NCBI GenBank assembly: GCA_002695025.1 | Contig: NZNV01000017.1 | Span: 678,293 to 742,292 of the forward strand | Source: Owenweeksia sp. | GTDB taxonomy: Bacteria; Bacteroidota; Bacteroidia; Flavobacteriales; Schleiferiaceae | Direction of reading: 5' to 3' | Length of the DNA stretch: 64,000 nt | Shown here: positions 1-11,200 of the stretch, one piece after another | Layout of the letters: each line of letters begins with the position of its first letter | Position numbering within the stretch: position 1 is the first letter of the stretch | Translations under genes and position numbers: made by a program | The notes under the pieces: generated by a model | Seen by the model: only the letters and a program-made list of their open reading frames with translations | Databases searched by the model: none | Told to the model about the DNA's origin: nothing

Positions 1-993
1 CCCGTCAATGGCCATAATAACATCCCCGGTTTGTATGCCGGCATTTTCAGCTGCTCCATTTTCGGTAACACCGCCCACGTATACTCCGTTGGATACTTCC
101 AGATCCAATTCACTGGCTATGCGGGGAGTGATATCAGAGATATTCACCCCAATAAATGCCCTTTGTACCGTGCCGAATTCCAGAAGGTCTTCCACTACCT
201 TACGCACAATATTGGAAGGGATAGCAAAAGAATATCCCTCAAAAGAACCTGTATGAGTGGAAATGGCACTGTTGATGCCTATCAGTTCGCCTCGTGTATT
301 AACCAATGCGCCACCACTATTGCCGGGATTTACAGCAGCATCAGTTTGTATGAATGACTCAATGGCCGCACGATCATTGATCACCCCGATATTCCGGCTC
401 TTGGCGCTTACAATACCGGCTGTAACGGTAGAAGTGAGGTTAAAGGGGTTACCTACGGCCAATACCCATTCTCCCAAACGCACATTATCGGAGTTGCTGA
501 AAGTGAGGAAGGGAAGATCCTCGGCATCTACTTTGAGTAAGGCAATATCCGTAGTGGGATCGGCACCTATTACTTTGGCATCGTATTCTTTATTATTGTT
601 CAGGGTTACCTTTACCTCCTGCGCGTTTTCTACCACGTGGTTGTTGGTGACTATATACCCCTCCTTGGAAACGATGACCCCTGAGCCGGAGCCAAGCTGT
701 AAACGCGGTTGCGAACCTTGGGGCCTGCCAAAGAAAAATTCCAGCGGGCTGGAGGGCTGGTATTGTGACTCTACTGCCGTCCTTACGTGTACTACACTGT
801 TTACACTTTTCTCGGCCGCCTCGGTAAAGCCTCCTTCAGCTAATGGGGTAAGGGACGTTCGCACAAAAGAGGGCTGTTCAGTTTGCTGGATTATCCTCTC
901 TACCTGTGGTTCTTCTAAAAAAGTCTTATATATGCCCAGGGTAATAGCTCCCCCCAGGGCAGATACCAGGAAAATTTTAGCGATACTTTTCAT
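1..993 (-). CDS. HtrA/DegP-type periplasmic serine protease (3' end cut by window edge)
   Basis: Envelope quality-control protease of the trypsin-like DegP/DegQ family. Reading the minus strand from the ATG at 993 gives 331 codons with no stop. An N-terminal hydrophobic anchor or signal (residues 4-21) is followed by a trypsin-like domain. The catalytic triad is visible: His119 in TNNHVV, Asp149 in TTDIALL and Ser226 in NPGNSGGAL. A PDZ domain begins around residue 285 and runs off the window; family members usually have one or two PDZ domains. The gene is divergent from dapF. Family assignment is secure; whether it is the DegP or DegQ type cannot be judged from the part present. Confidence 0.93.
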   Translation of the reverse strand, partial: MKSIAKIFLVSALGGAITLGIYKTFLEEPQVERIIQQTEQPSFVRTSLTPLAEGGFTEAAEKSVNSVVHVRTAVESQYQPSSPLEFFFGRPQGSQPRLQLGSGSGVIVSKEGYIVTNNHVVENAQEVKVTLNNNKEYDAKVIGADPTTDIALLKVDAEDLPFLTFSNSDNVRLGEWVLAVGNPFNLTSTVTAGIVSAKSRNIGVINDRAAIESFIQTDAAVNPGNSGGALVNTRGELIGINSAISTHTGSFEGYSFAIPSNIVRKVVEDLLEFGTVQRAFIGVNISDITPRIASELDLEVSNGVYVGGVTENGAAENAGIQTGDVIMAIDG

Positions 994-1090
994 ATTTCAG
1001 TTCGAATTTTATAGTGTTATAAATCTCAGTAATTTCGGACTTTCAATTTTCAATAACTATTCCAAGTTAAATCATATTGTCAGGCTGGCA

Positions 1091-1116
1091 TTGCTTTTAA
1101 CAGGATTTTAACTTTG
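1091..1116 (+). promoter_or_regulatory. Candidate Bacteroidota promoter for the dapF operon
   Basis: TAACTTTG at 1109-1116 is an exact match to the Bacteroidota -7 consensus TAnnTTTG. A TTG at 1091-1093 could serve as the -33 element, although the 15-base spacing is shorter than usual. It lies 10 bases before the chosen dapF ATG. Confidence 0.5.
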
Positions 1117-1126
1117 AAGTTTGAGT

Positions 1127-1906
1127 ATGCATTTAGCCTTTTACAAATACCAGGGAACAGGAAACGATTTCGTAATGGTGGATAACCGAACGCTGAGCTG
1201 GCAACCGGACTCGGTGGAGCAGGTGAGAAAGATCTGCGACCGAAGGTTTGGTGTGGGAGCCGATGGATTGATCCTGTTGGAGGAACTGGAAGGATATGAC
1301 TTCAGGATGGTTTATTATAACTCTGACGGCCGTGAAAGTACCATGTGCGGTAATGGCGGGCGCTGCGTGAGCAGGTTTGCCAGTGATCTGGGAATGAAAA
1401 AGGAAGAGTATCGCTTCAAAGCTATTGACGGGGATCACCTTGCCAGGGTTAGTGAGGAAGAGGTCAGCATCCGTATGATAGATGTTCAGGATGTTCGCCA
1501 GTTGGAAAATGCTGTTTTTGTGGATACCGGCTCTCCCCACCACATTGTTTTCAGTCACGATACAGCACAAATGGAAATTGTACCCAGGGCCCGTGATATT
1601 CGTTACTCCGATCATTACCGCCAGGAAGGTGTGAATGTGAACTTTGTTGAAGTGCAGGAAAACGGTCATCTTTTTATGCGCACCTACGAAAGGGGTGTGG
1701 AAGATGAAACCTTAAGTTGTGGTACCGGGGTAACGGCTGCTGTACTGGCAGCATTTAAGCAGGAAAAGGTAGGCGCGCATAAAGTATATGTACACACAAG
1801 AGGAGGAGAATTGAACGTGAGTTTTAAACCTGCTGAAGTGGGTTTTACAGACATCTGGCTTACCGGTCCGGCCGAATTTGTGTTTGAAGGAAGTATTGAA
1901 GTATGA
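1127..1906 (+). CDS. dapF: Diaminopimelate epimerase
   Basis: Interconverts LL- and meso-diaminopimelate for lysine and peptidoglycan synthesis; cytoplasmic and cofactor-independent. From the ATG at 1127 the protein has 259 residues, near the family norm of about 270. Both catalytic cysteines are present in their motifs: Cys74 in MCGNGGRC and Cys198 in SCGTG. The N-terminal YQGTGNDF motif is also typical. A TTG two codons upstream is in frame, but the ATG suits the family N-terminus better. The stop codon overlaps the next gene's start (ATGA), so it heads a four-gene operon reaching 5427. Confidence 0.97.
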   Translation: MHLAFYKYQGTGNDFVMVDNRTLSWQPDSVEQVRKICDRRFGVGADGLILLEELEGYDFRMVYYNSDGRESTMCGNGGRCVSRFASDLGMKKEEYRFKAIDGDHLARVSEEEVSIRMIDVQDVRQLENAVFVDTGSPHHIVFSHDTAQMEIVPRARDIRYSDHYRQEGVNVNFVEVQENGHLFMRTYERGVEDETLSCGTGVTAAVLAAFKQEKVGAHKVYVHTRGGELNVSFKPAEVGFTDIWLTGPAEFVFEGSIEV

Positions 1907-2436
1907 ACTGGCTGATAGGGGATAAGATAGAGCTCCGCCCGGTGGAACCTGAGGATCTTGACCTTTTGCTGGATTGGGAGAACAACCGTGAAAACTGGGA
2001 GGTAAGCGGAACACTTTTACCTTTTAGTCGCGATCTTATGAGACGCTATATTGAGAATACCCACCTTTCCATTTATCAAACTGGTCAGCTTCGTCTCATC
2101 ATTCAGCTAAAGGATTCCGGCAAAGCCATTGGGACTTTGGATATTTTTGATTTTGACCCTTTTCATAAAAGAGCAGGTGTAGGGGTTCTGATTGCCGATG
2201 CCAGCTTACGCAATAATGGACTAGGTTCGGAATCACTGGCTTTGCTGAAAGCCTATTGTTTTGATCACCTGGATATCAACCAGCTTTTTTGCAATGTGCT
2301 TACCGATAATAAAGGTAGCCTGAAGTTGTTTGAAAAGGTAGGTTTCGCTATCAGCGGCTGTAAAAAGGAATGGGTGAGAGGGAGCAAGGGTTTCCAGGAT
2401 GAATATTTCCTGCAACTGATCCGGGAAAAAAGGTAG
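1903..2436 (+). CDS. GNAT-family N-acetyltransferase (RimJ/RimL-like)
   Basis: Acetyl-CoA-dependent acyltransferase of 177 residues. The N-terminus IELRPVEPEDLDLLLDWEN and the later LFEKVGF motif are typical of the RimJ/RimL/SpeG branch, with the acetyl-CoA-binding loop around residues 97-115 (GVGVLIADASLRNNGLGSE). The substrate could be a protein N-terminus, a polyamine or a small molecule; nothing here decides. It starts inside the dapF stop codon (4-base overlap), so it is translationally coupled, and it is followed after one base by the cytochrome gene. Confidence 0.88.
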   Translation: MNWLIGDKIELRPVEPEDLDLLLDWENNRENWEVSGTLLPFSRDLMRRYIENTHLSIYQTGQLRLIIQLKDSGKAIGTLDIFDFDPFHKRAGVGVLIADASLRNNGLGSESLALLKAYCFDHLDINQLFCNVLTDNKGSLKLFEKVGFAISGCKKEWVRGSKGFQDEYFLQLIREKR

Positions 2437-2437
2437 C

Positions 2438-4399
2438 ATGGTCAAAAAGATATTGGCATTACTAGCTATAGGCTTATTGGTAACGGCACTTTTTCGCTGC
2501 GGTAATAACACTATTAAAGATCAGGCGGAAGAGAAAACTACTTATCTCAACCTGAGCGATACGGTAAATTACGTGGGCATTGAAACTTGCCGCAAATGCC
2601 ATATTACCAAGCATGCCACCTTCATTCATACGGGTATGGGTTCCTCCTTTGGAGGGGCGGATACTACCAAGAGCATTGCCGATATCTCCGGCCATACCGT
2701 CATTCATGATCATTATTCGGGTTATTACTATCACCCGCATTGGAAGGGAGACAGCCTTTTTCTGGATGAGTTCAGGCTGCAATCACCAGATACTGTTTAT
2801 AAGCAAAGCCGGAGAATAGATTATGTTGTGGGCAGCGGTCAGCATACGAATTCACACCTTTTTACCCAGGGTGAATACCTGTACCAGGCACCTTTTACCT
2901 GGTATGCCCAGGAGGGTAGGGCAGATCTTCCGCCCGGATACGAGGCAGGTCATAATTTGCGCTTCAGGAGGCAGGTAGGCCTGGAATGTACCAGTTGTCA
3001 TAATTCAATGCCAACCGGTTTTGTGAAAGGTTCGGTAAACCGTTACAAAGAAGTACCCGGAGCCATCAACTGCGAACGTTGCCACGGACCGGGAGAATTG
3101 CACGTAAAGAGGATGATGTCCGGGCAATATGTGGATACGGCCATTGCTACGGATTACTCTATTGTAAACCCTAAGAAATTACCCATTGAGCTGCAATTTG
3201 AAGTGTGCCAGCGGTGTCATTTGCAAGGTAATACCGTGTTGGAAGAAGGTAAGTCTTTCTTTGACTTTAAACCGGGGATGAAGCTTTCAGAGGTAATGAG
3301 TGTATACCTGCCTCGCTATTCCAATGCCGATGATCGCTTTATCATGGCCTCGCATGTAGATCGTTTTAAGCAAAGCGCCTGTTTTATCAACAGTAAAGGT
3401 TACAATTGTGCCAGTTGTCATAACCCTCATATATCCGTAAAGGAAACCAATGTAGCCCGGTTTAACACTCAGTGCAGTTCCTGTCATAATGGGGGAGAGT
3501 TGAAGGTGTGTTCCGCACCCAAAGCCAAGTTGGAAAATAAGAACTACAATTGTGTGGAATGCCACATGCCCGCTTCAGGGCCAGTGGATATCCCTCACGT
3601 TACCGTGCATGATCACTATGTTCGAAAACCGAACGCTAAAAGCACTACCGATACGAACGGTATTTCCAGGTTCCTGGGATTGGTAGCCGTTAATAATCCT
3701 AAGCCTGACCTTAGAAGTAAAACATTGGCTTACCTACAGCAATACGAGCGCTTTGATCCGTTTCCGTATTATCTGGACAGCGCGCTTTACTTCTTAAGGA
3801 GGTATGATCCGACCTATCAGGATATTCGGCTTTGGGTGCATTATCTGTACCTGGAGCAGGATCAGCAGGGAATATTGAACCTTGTTCAGAAGAGGGGAGT
3901 TGATCGAGTGCTGAGCAGTCTAAAAAAACCTTCGTATTCCAATGAGGAGGCCTGGGCTTCCTACCGTATAGGGGAGGCATACAACGCCCTGGGGAAAGCA
4001 GAACAGGCCATTCTGTTTTACAGGCGTAGTTGTGAACTGGCCCCTTATATCCCGGACTTTCAAAATAAGCTGGGTGTAGCGCTTATGAATACGGATCGGA
4101 TGGTGGAGGCGGCAAACTATTTCAAGGCCACTTTAAGAATGAAACCCGATCATAGGGAAGCCTTGAACAATTTGGGATATATAGCACTATTACAAGGCGA
4201 CCGTAAAGGAGCCGAAGCTTATTTTAAGAAAGCCCTTGCCTCCGATTACAATTACGAACTGGCCTGGTTGAATATGGCCAACCTATATTTACAGCAGGGA
4301 AATAATAAGGAACTGGCACGCTGCCTTAAGGAAGTACTCAGGATAAATCCTGGTAACCAGCAGGCTGCTAAACTACTAAGCACATTAGGGGAAATATGA
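2438..4399 (+). CDS. Seven-haem c-type cytochrome with C-terminal TPR repeats
   Basis: Exported multihaem cytochrome of 653 residues. A hydrophobic N-terminus ends in Cys21; it resembles a lipoprotein signal, but Arg at -1 makes the lipobox atypical. Seven CxxCH haem-binding motifs lie at residues 51, 184, 212, 257, 324, 346 and 372. The C-terminal part (about 500-650) consists of TPR-like repeats such as EALNNLGYIALLQGD. The layout resembles cytochrome-c554/NrfA-related proteins fused to TPRs that are known in Bacteroidota; the electron partner is unknown. It overlaps mltG by 4 bases. The linkage to lysine/peptidoglycan genes is probably positional rather than functional. Confidence 0.88.
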   Translation: MVKKILALLAIGLLVTALFRCGNNTIKDQAEEKTTYLNLSDTVNYVGIETCRKCHITKHATFIHTGMGSSFGGADTTKSIADISGHTVIHDHYSGYYYHPHWKGDSLFLDEFRLQSPDTVYKQSRRIDYVVGSGQHTNSHLFTQGEYLYQAPFTWYAQEGRADLPPGYEAGHNLRFRRQVGLECTSCHNSMPTGFVKGSVNRYKEVPGAINCERCHGPGELHVKRMMSGQYVDTAIATDYSIVNPKKLPIELQFEVCQRCHLQGNTVLEEGKSFFDFKPGMKLSEVMSVYLPRYSNADDRFIMASHVDRFKQSACFINSKGYNCASCHNPHISVKETNVARFNTQCSSCHNGGELKVCSAPKAKLENKNYNCVECHMPASGPVDIPHVTVHDHYVRKPNAKSTTDTNGISRFLGLVAVNNPKPDLRSKTLAYLQQYERFDPFPYYLDSALYFLRRYDPTYQDIRLWVHYLYLEQDQQGILNLVQKRGVDRVLSSLKKPSYSNEEAWASYRIGEAYNALGKAEQAILFYRRSCELAPYIPDFQNKLGVALMNTDRMVEAANYFKATLRMKPDHREALNNLGYIALLQGDRKGAEAYFKKALASDYNYELAWLNMANLYLQQGNNKELARCLKEVLRINPGNQQAAKLLSTLGEI

Positions 4400-5427
4400 A
4401 GAAATTAATTGTAGTAGTGGTTCTGCTGCTGGTAGCCTTCGGCCTTTACTGGGGATATGGATATTACCAGAAAGTGTTTGAACCCAATACCAGGCTTGAT
4501 AAAAATTTTGAATTGAGGGTGCCGGAGGGCAGTAGCTTTCAGAGCGTTTTGGATACTCTTTCCAGGAGACAGGTATTGGATAATGTAGAGAGTTTTAAGT
4601 GGGTGGCTGAGAAGAAGGGTTATCCCCAAAGGATACGAGCCGGGCGCTACCTTATCAAGCCGGGCTGGAATAACAATGAGATCGTAAATAAACTGCGCAG
4701 TGGTGCCCAGGATCCGGTAAAGCTGGTTCTCCATGATATTTCGGGCGTGTATGAGCTGGCAGGTAAGCTGGGTAAAAAACTGGAACCCGATTCCGTAGAG
4801 TTCCTGGAACTGCTCACTTCTGCGGAAAAACTGAAAACTTACGAAGTAAATCCACAAACAGCTACGGCTTATTTCCTGCCTAATACGTATGAAGTTTACT
4901 GGACGCTTTCTCCGGAAGCTTTGATGTCCCGCATGCGGGATGAGTTCTATCGTTTCTGGACGGATGAACGTCTCAGAAAAGCGAGAGAAATGAACCTTAC
5001 TCCTGTAGAGGTGGTAACGCTGGCATCCATTGTTGAGAAGGAAACGGTGAAGCCCGATGAGAAAAAGGAAGTAGCGGGCTTGTATTATAACAGGATACGT
5101 AAGGGAATGAAACTACAATCAGACCCCACAGTGATCTACGCTATCAATATGGATCACCCTACACGGACCATACAGCGTGTGTATTATAAGGATTTGGCCT
5201 ACAGCTCGCCTTACAATACCTATCAAAACCCGGGTTTACCACCTGGGCCTATAAAGATCCCCGCTTTGAGCAGCATTGATGCGGTGCTGAATTACGCGCA
5301 CCATGATTATATATTTATGGTTGCAGACCCGGAGCGGCCTGGATATCATAGTTTTGCAACTACTTTGCGGGGTCATGAGATCAATCGTAGGAAATACATC
5401 AACTGGCTTAATAAGAACGGCCTATAA
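4396..5427 (+). CDS. mltG: Endolytic peptidoglycan transglycosylase MltG (YceG-like)
   Basis: Inner-membrane lytic transglycosylase that cuts nascent glycan strands and is thought to end their growth. The protein has 343 residues with one N-terminal transmembrane helix (4-23), a LysM-like subdomain, and the catalytic domain. The conserved Glu214 lies in ASIVEKET, equivalent to Glu218 of E. coli MltG. LQSDPTVIYA and the C-terminal YHSFATTLREHN-like segment (here YHSFATTLRGHE) are also characteristic. It begins inside the cytochrome stop codon (ATGA), is the last gene of the dapF operon, and is followed by a strong hairpin. Confidence 0.96.
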   Translation: MKKLIVVVVLLLVAFGLYWGYGYYQKVFEPNTRLDKNFELRVPEGSSFQSVLDTLSRRQVLDNVESFKWVAEKKGYPQRIRAGRYLIKPGWNNNEIVNKLRSGAQDPVKLVLHDISGVYELAGKLGKKLEPDSVEFLELLTSAEKLKTYEVNPQTATAYFLPNTYEVYWTLSPEALMSRMRDEFYRFWTDERLRKAREMNLTPVEVVTLASIVEKETVKPDEKKEVAGLYYNRIRKGMKLQSDPTVIYAINMDHPTRTIQRVYYKDLAYSSPYNTYQNPGLPPGPIKIPALSSIDAVLNYAHHDYIFMVADPERPGYHSFATTLRGHEINRRKYINWLNKNGL

Positions 5428-5431
5428 ATAA

Positions 5432-5460
5432 AAAAGCCCTTCCATCACGAAAGGGCTTTT
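5432..5460. terminator. Bidirectional rho-independent terminator between mltG and clpB
   Basis: Perfect 10-bp stem (AAAAGCCCTT paired with AAGGGCTTTT) around a 9-base loop, with A/T runs on both flanks. It sits between two convergent genes and can serve both. Confidence 0.9.
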
Positions 5461-5478
5461 ATTTAATGATCAGACTGT

Positions 5479-8094
5479 TCAGTGTAATTCCGGTAACTCT
5501 TTCGGTTCGTTACGGAACACCAGGGAATCACCTTCGGTATCAATAAGGATCAGGCTGTTTTTCTCTACTTTTCCGGCCAGTATATCTTTGGAAAGCTGGT
5601 TCATGATCCTCTTTTGAATAAGCCTTTTTATAGGACGGGCTCCAAATTGCGGATCAAAACCTACATCAGCCAGGTAAGACAATGCACTGTCCGTAACATC
5701 TATATCTATATTCTGGCGTTTCAGGGTTTTCTTCAACTGTTTTACCTGAAGTCCTACAATTTGTTTTACATCCTTTTTGTCCAGGGGCAGGAACATCACC
5801 AGTTCATCTATACGGTTCAGGAACTCGGGACGGATAGTTTTCCGGAGCATTTGGATGATCTCATCACGGGTTTCCTCGAAAAGTTGATGCTTATTCGTCT
5901 CGGTTAAACCTTCAAAACGTTCCTGCATCAAGGTTGAACCCAGGTTAGAAGTCATGATGATGATGGTATTCCTGAAGTTTACGGTGCGTCCCTTATTATC
6001 GGTTAGACGACCTTCATCCAGTACCTGTAAAAGAATGTTGAAAGTGTCGGGATGCGCCTTTTCGATCTCATCCAGCAACACTACGGAATAAGGTTTTCGC
6101 CTCACCGCTTCGGTCAGTTGACCGCCTTCATCATACCCTACATAGCCTGGAGGTGCTCCTATGAGCCGGCTTACAGCATGGCGCTCCTGGTATTCACTCA
6201 TATCGATGCGGGTCATGGAATTCTCATCGTTAAAGAGAAATTCTGCCAGGGCCTTCGCAAGCTCGGTTTTTCCAACTCCCGTGGTACCAAAAAAGATAAA
6301 TGAGCCAATGGGTCGGTTCTCATCCTGTAGTCCGGCACGACTTCTTCGTACGGCATCGGAAACAGCCATGATGGCTTCATCCTGTCCTACTATACGTTTG
6401 TGCAGTTCATCTTCCAGGCGCAGCAGCTTTTCCTTATCACTTTCCAGCATTTTGGAAACGGGGATCCCGGTCCAGCGGCTAACGACATCAGCAATATCCT
6501 CCGCATCTACTTCTTCTTTGATAAGGGGAGAAGAGTCCTTGAGTCCCGCGATCTCATTTTCAGCATTGTGCAGGCGTGCCTCGGCTTCCTTGATCTTTCC
6601 ATAGCGGATTTCAGCTACACGACCGTATTCACCGGCACGCTCAGCCTGCTCGGCTTCCAGTTTCAATTTTTCAATGTCTTCCTTGGCCTTTTGTATGCCT
6701 TCCACAACCTCTTTTTCCTGTTCCCATTTGGCGTTTAAGCCGCTACGTTCATCAGAGAGGTCGGCCAGTTCTTTCTTAAGGGCATCGGTCTTATGCTGGT
6801 CACCTTCCTGTTTGATGGCCTCCAGTTCAATTTCCAGTTGCATGATCTTACGGTCCAGCACATCAATTTCCTCTGGTTTGGAATTCATTTCCAATCGAAG
6901 TTTAGAGGCCGCTTCATCAATAAGGTCAATGGCCTTATCCGGAAGAAAACGATCCGTGATGTAACGTTGTGACAGCTGTACTGAAGCCAGGATAGCTTCG
7001 TCCTTTATACGCACCTTGTGATGGGTTTCATACTTTTCCTTGATCCCTCTTAATATGGAAATGGCTGATTCGGTATCCGGTTCGTTTACCATCACCTTTT
7101 GAAACCTGCGCTCAAGGGCCTTATCCTTCTCAAAGTACTTTTGATATTCATTAAGGGTAGTGGCTCCTATGGCTCTTAATTCTCCACGGGCAAGTGCGGG
7201 TTTAAGAATGTTGGCGGCATCCATGGCACCCTCTCCGCCACCGGCACCTACCAGTGTATGTATTTCATCGATAAAGAGGACCAGGCGACCGTTGGATTCC
7301 ACCACTTCTTTTACTACTGCTTTAAGGCGTTCCTCAAATTCGCCCTTGTACTTTGCTCCGGCAACCAAGGCGCCCATATCCAGGCTGAAGATCTGTTTTT
7401 CCTTCAGGTTTTCGGGCACGTCTCCCTTTATAATACGATGCGCCATACCTTCGGCAATGGCAGTTTTTCCCACTCCGGGTTCACCGATGAGCACCGGGTT
7501 ATTCTTGGTTCTGCGGGAGAGTATTTGCAGAACCCTGCGTATTTCCTCATCTCTCCCAATTACCGGGTCCAGTTTACCCTCTTCAGCCAGGTGATTGAGA
7601 TTTTTAGCGTATTTGGAGAGTGCATTATAGGAATCTTCGGCACTGGCAGATGTGGCTTTATTTCCTTTTCGTAGTTCGTCAACAGCCAGCTTAAAAGCTT
7701 TTTCATTAATGCCATTATCCTTCATCATTTGAGCAATGCTGTCATTACCTTTTAATAAACCGATAGCAAGATGCTCCAGAGATATATAATCATCTCCCCA
7801 TTCCCTGGCGGTTTGCCGGGCTCTGTTTAAGGCTTCGGCTGCACTGCGATTCATGTATAATGAACCACCTTCTACTTTGGGATAGGATTTTACAATCTGT
7901 TCCAGCGCTTTCTCAAAAATGTCAACGTTTACCGACAATTTCTTGAGCAAAAAGGGGAGTACATTTTCATCTACCTGGAAAATTCCGCTAAGGAGGTGAC
8001 CACTTTCAATAGCCTGATTGGTATTGGTCATGGCCAGATTTTGAGCTTCCTGTATGGCCTCCTGTGATTTTATGGTGAATTTACTTAAGTCCAT
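5479..8094 (-). CDS. clpB: ATP-dependent disaggregase ClpB
   Basis: Hsp100 AAA+ chaperone that extracts polypeptides from aggregates together with DnaK. The protein has 871 residues, full length for ClpB. The Clp N-domain occupies about 1-145. The first AAA+ module has Walker A GEPGVGKT at 204-211. The coiled-coil middle domain, about 400-530, separates ClpB from ClpA/ClpC. The second AAA+ module has Walker A GTTGVGKT and the sensor/GYVGYDEGG pore-loop segment. No ClpP-binding IGF/L loop was noticed. It is a single gene with its own upstream region; I saw no clear promoter match or CIRCE element. Confidence 0.97.
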   Translation of the reverse strand: MDLSKFTIKSQEAIQEAQNLAMTNTNQAIESGHLLSGIFQVDENVLPFLLKKLSVNVDIFEKALEQIVKSYPKVEGGSLYMNRSAAEALNRARQTAREWGDDYISLEHLAIGLLKGNDSIAQMMKDNGINEKAFKLAVDELRKGNKATSASAEDSYNALSKYAKNLNHLAEEGKLDPVIGRDEEIRRVLQILSRRTKNNPVLIGEPGVGKTAIAEGMAHRIIKGDVPENLKEKQIFSLDMGALVAGAKYKGEFEERLKAVVKEVVESNGRLVLFIDEIHTLVGAGGGEGAMDAANILKPALARGELRAIGATTLNEYQKYFEKDKALERRFQKVMVNEPDTESAISILRGIKEKYETHHKVRIKDEAILASVQLSQRYITDRFLPDKAIDLIDEAASKLRLEMNSKPEEIDVLDRKIMQLEIELEAIKQEGDQHKTDALKKELADLSDERSGLNAKWEQEKEVVEGIQKAKEDIEKLKLEAEQAERAGEYGRVAEIRYGKIKEAEARLHNAENEIAGLKDSSPLIKEEVDAEDIADVVSRWTGIPVSKMLESDKEKLLRLEDELHKRIVGQDEAIMAVSDAVRRSRAGLQDENRPIGSFIFFGTTGVGKTELAKALAEFLFNDENSMTRIDMSEYQERHAVSRLIGAPPGYVGYDEGGQLTEAVRRKPYSVVLLDEIEKAHPDTFNILLQVLDEGRLTDNKGRTVNFRNTIIIMTSNLGSTLMQERFEGLTETNKHQLFEETRDEIIQMLRKTIRPEFLNRIDELVMFLPLDKKDVKQIVGLQVKQLKKTLKRQNIDIDVTDSALSYLADVGFDPQFGARPIKRLIQKRIMNQLSKDILAGKVEKNSLILIDTEGDSLVFRNEPKELPELH

Positions 8095-8206
8095 GCTTGA
8101 TTTTGATTACATAACAGAGGTGGTCAATTTTGATTCCATGTTTATGATTTACTGGTTTTTAGGACATTATGACATGTATCTTCAAATCAATGTGAATTTT
8201 TGACAT

Positions 8207-8234
8207 AAAAAAAGCCCCCCGAAACGGAGGGCTT
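8207..8234 (-). terminator. Rho-independent terminator of the 1640-residue T9SS protein gene
   Basis: Read on the minus strand, a 10-bp stem (AAGCCCTCCG with CGGGGGGCTT, one G-U pair) with a 3-base loop is followed by a T run. It lies 25 bases past the stop codon. Confidence 0.85.
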
Positions 8235-8258
8235 CCTGATTTTAATATCTGGTTTGAA

Positions 8259-11200
8259 TTAACGGGCGATGATCAATTTTTTGGTAATTACATCTTCGCC
8301 CACGTAGAGTTTAACAATGTACATACCGGAATCCCAGTTAGAGCCATTCAGCTCAATGCGATTATCTCCGTTCTCAAACTTAATATCACGTTTTTCCATC
8401 ATCTGGCCCACCGAGTTGATAATTACCAGCTGACCTTGTTTTGGCGAAGGCAGGTAAAGGCTCAACTCCGCCATACCTTTTGTAGGGTTGGGAGAAAGAT
8501 CACTGGAAATAGCTTCATCAATAAAGGGTGTTTCCTCGATACCGATAACCTGTCTTGGAGCAAGTGTGCTGTGTTCAAGGCAAAAGTCATCAATGGCCCA
8601 GCCATTATCCACACGGTTATCATAGTCTGATTCAAAGCGGAAGCGGAAAATACATTTTACTTCCTCGTCAAAGGCAAAAGGCCAGTTGGAAGATATCCAG
8701 CCTTTTGAGTCGCCAGACCAACCTGGACGGATAATATCGAGTGCCGCTACAAAAGGAGTGTTGTACCAACTTACTGCTGTATCCTTGGTAAATTTGAACC
8801 CGACAGGTTGCCACTTAAGCCCTCCGTCAAAACTTACTTCAAAATTTCCACCATCGTGTAATCGCTCGGTCCTGAACCAGTGCTTGAAGCTTACATTCAT
8901 GGTCTGTCCGCTATCAATCACGAAGATAGGGGAGATCAGGGAGGAACTATCCCTCAGCGTATAATCCTTATCTAGGCCGGTAACCCAGGCATTCTGACCA
9001 CTGGGAGGTACACCGAACTGAGCCGGGAAACCCCATTGCCATGAATGTTTTCCTTCCTGATATACATAAGTATTGGTAGGTAACCATGGTCTGATATCCG
9101 GATTAGTTCTTTCGAAATCGTTACAGTACTGAGTAACTCCATTAGCAGCCCTGAGGTCCACAGTATCCAGTACGGTGAAGATTACGGTAGTATCATTATC
9201 AATAGGATAATTATCTATTTTACCATTAGGACGTGAAGTAAATACTTGGGCAGTGTGGTTACCAACCGTTACGTCCGGAGCCTGCCAGGCTTGATTTCCC
9301 CGAAGAGGCATCGTTATCTGTTGTCCGGTTAGAAGCGGTGGGCTGAACACAACTAAAGTATCAACCACGGGGGGCTTATTATCTATGACAATTCTGATCT
9401 TGGCGCTATCCAGGGGCTTGGCTCCTGAATTCCTAACAGTAAGCTTAAGGTCCTGTTTTATCAAAGGGAAAGCAATGGGAGATACGTGCGAAAAGCGTAC
9501 TACACCGATACTATTTTGAGGAGGAACATAAATCTCAAAATCATCAATACCCCAACCCTCATTACCACCTGAAGCATTGGCAGCTGAGCTGAAGATGAAG
9601 CGGAACCTCTTGGTACCGGGGGTTTCATCAAAAGGTGTCATCACAAAGGAGGTCTGTATCCATCCTCCGTTGGTACGCCCTACAAAACCCGGGTTATCAT
9701 TTATTTGGTTGAGCAATACAGAACCGAATTCGCTATCATACCAGTTTAGGTTTTTCACACCCGCAATTACCAGACCCAGTACATCTTTACCCAGGTATTT
9801 CCATTGGCCAGGTGTACCACCTATAATTTCCTGGTACTGAATACCTCCTACCGCTCTACTGGTTTTTGCATCATCAGCATTGGCGGGGAAGTCCATATTT
9901 TGACGGAACCTGAACGCAGGTTTCACAATGGTGTCAAAATTTATAAGATCAGGTACATAGAGAAACTCATCGGTACCAGGAATTACTGAACCGTCCAGGT
10001 TGGTTACCCATGCGTTGGGTGATGAAAATGAATTACGGATGCGGGCACCTCTTGGTCTGCCCAATTCCCATTGTCTGAACGGACCTTCAAAGTAGAAACC
10101 ATCTGCGGAGTAGTCACAAGTATCAAAGTCTGTTTTATATTCGATCACTTTGGTACCATGACCGATCAGACGTTTGCAAATAGTATCATTGAAGCTGTGG
10201 GAATCACCTCCAAGCTGGGTAATAACGCAAAGCTCAAACTCACCATCAGGGAAAACCGCATTGGTATTGGTAAGGTTAACAATAGCGGATGTGTTTCCGG
10301 GAGTAACGGAAGCCGTTGCAACATCGGTATAGGTAGTACTCTGCCCGGCATTAGGACCACACAAAGGAGTAACTTTTATAGTTAAAGGAACACTGGCGAT
10401 GTTGGCAGTACCGTGGTTGGTAACCTTAATAGACGGGTTAAAAGTAGTACCAGCCTCACCATGTAATACAGGCGTATTGATAGAGAGTATACCGGCATCA
10501 TTGGCAATCTCGTCAAATATCATAACTTTATCAATCGCCATATCCACATAATCAGGGTGGGCTGGCGTGGGCATTGTGATAGACTTACGGGTAGCTTTGA
10601 AACGTATCTTAATAGTTTCTCCCAGGTACTCAGGACCGAGGTGCACCTTTTTATACTTCCAATCACTCAGAGACCCGGTTTGTTGGGCTCCGGTTATTTT
10701 AGAACCGGGTATTGGTGTCCAGGTATCCAGATCTTCTTCAGCACGGGAAACTTCAAGTTCCAGCGATTCTATGGCATCACCAAACATGTGGTAATAGAAT
10801 TCGATCACAGGAGAAGTCATGCCCCCCAGGTCCACACACACCGTTCTTACGTAGGTGCTGCTTGATTGATTATCATTAACGAGACTTCTGGTGTAGAGAT
10901 ACTTTCCTCCGTATCCGAAACCTTCAAAAGGACCCGACTGGCCTAAAGAAGGGGTAAGACCCCTGTTGACCAACCACTTGTAGAAAGTAATTACTCCATC
11001 ACTGAATCGCATTAGATCATTACCTATGTCCTGCGACTGAATTATGCCGTCTTCAAAATCTTCTATATAAGGGAATGAAGAAATAGGAAGGGTGTATTCT
11101 ATACTATCTCTAACCTGAACCATATCATTGCTGGTGTTTACATCACCAGGCATGGTAGCCCAGGCTTTAACCCAGTAAGTATTATATGCACTAAGATCAG

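Noticed and set aside
257..1111. 284-codon plus-strand frame
   Set aside because: It is the complement of the HtrA-type protease, whose catalytic motifs are all in the minus-strand frame.
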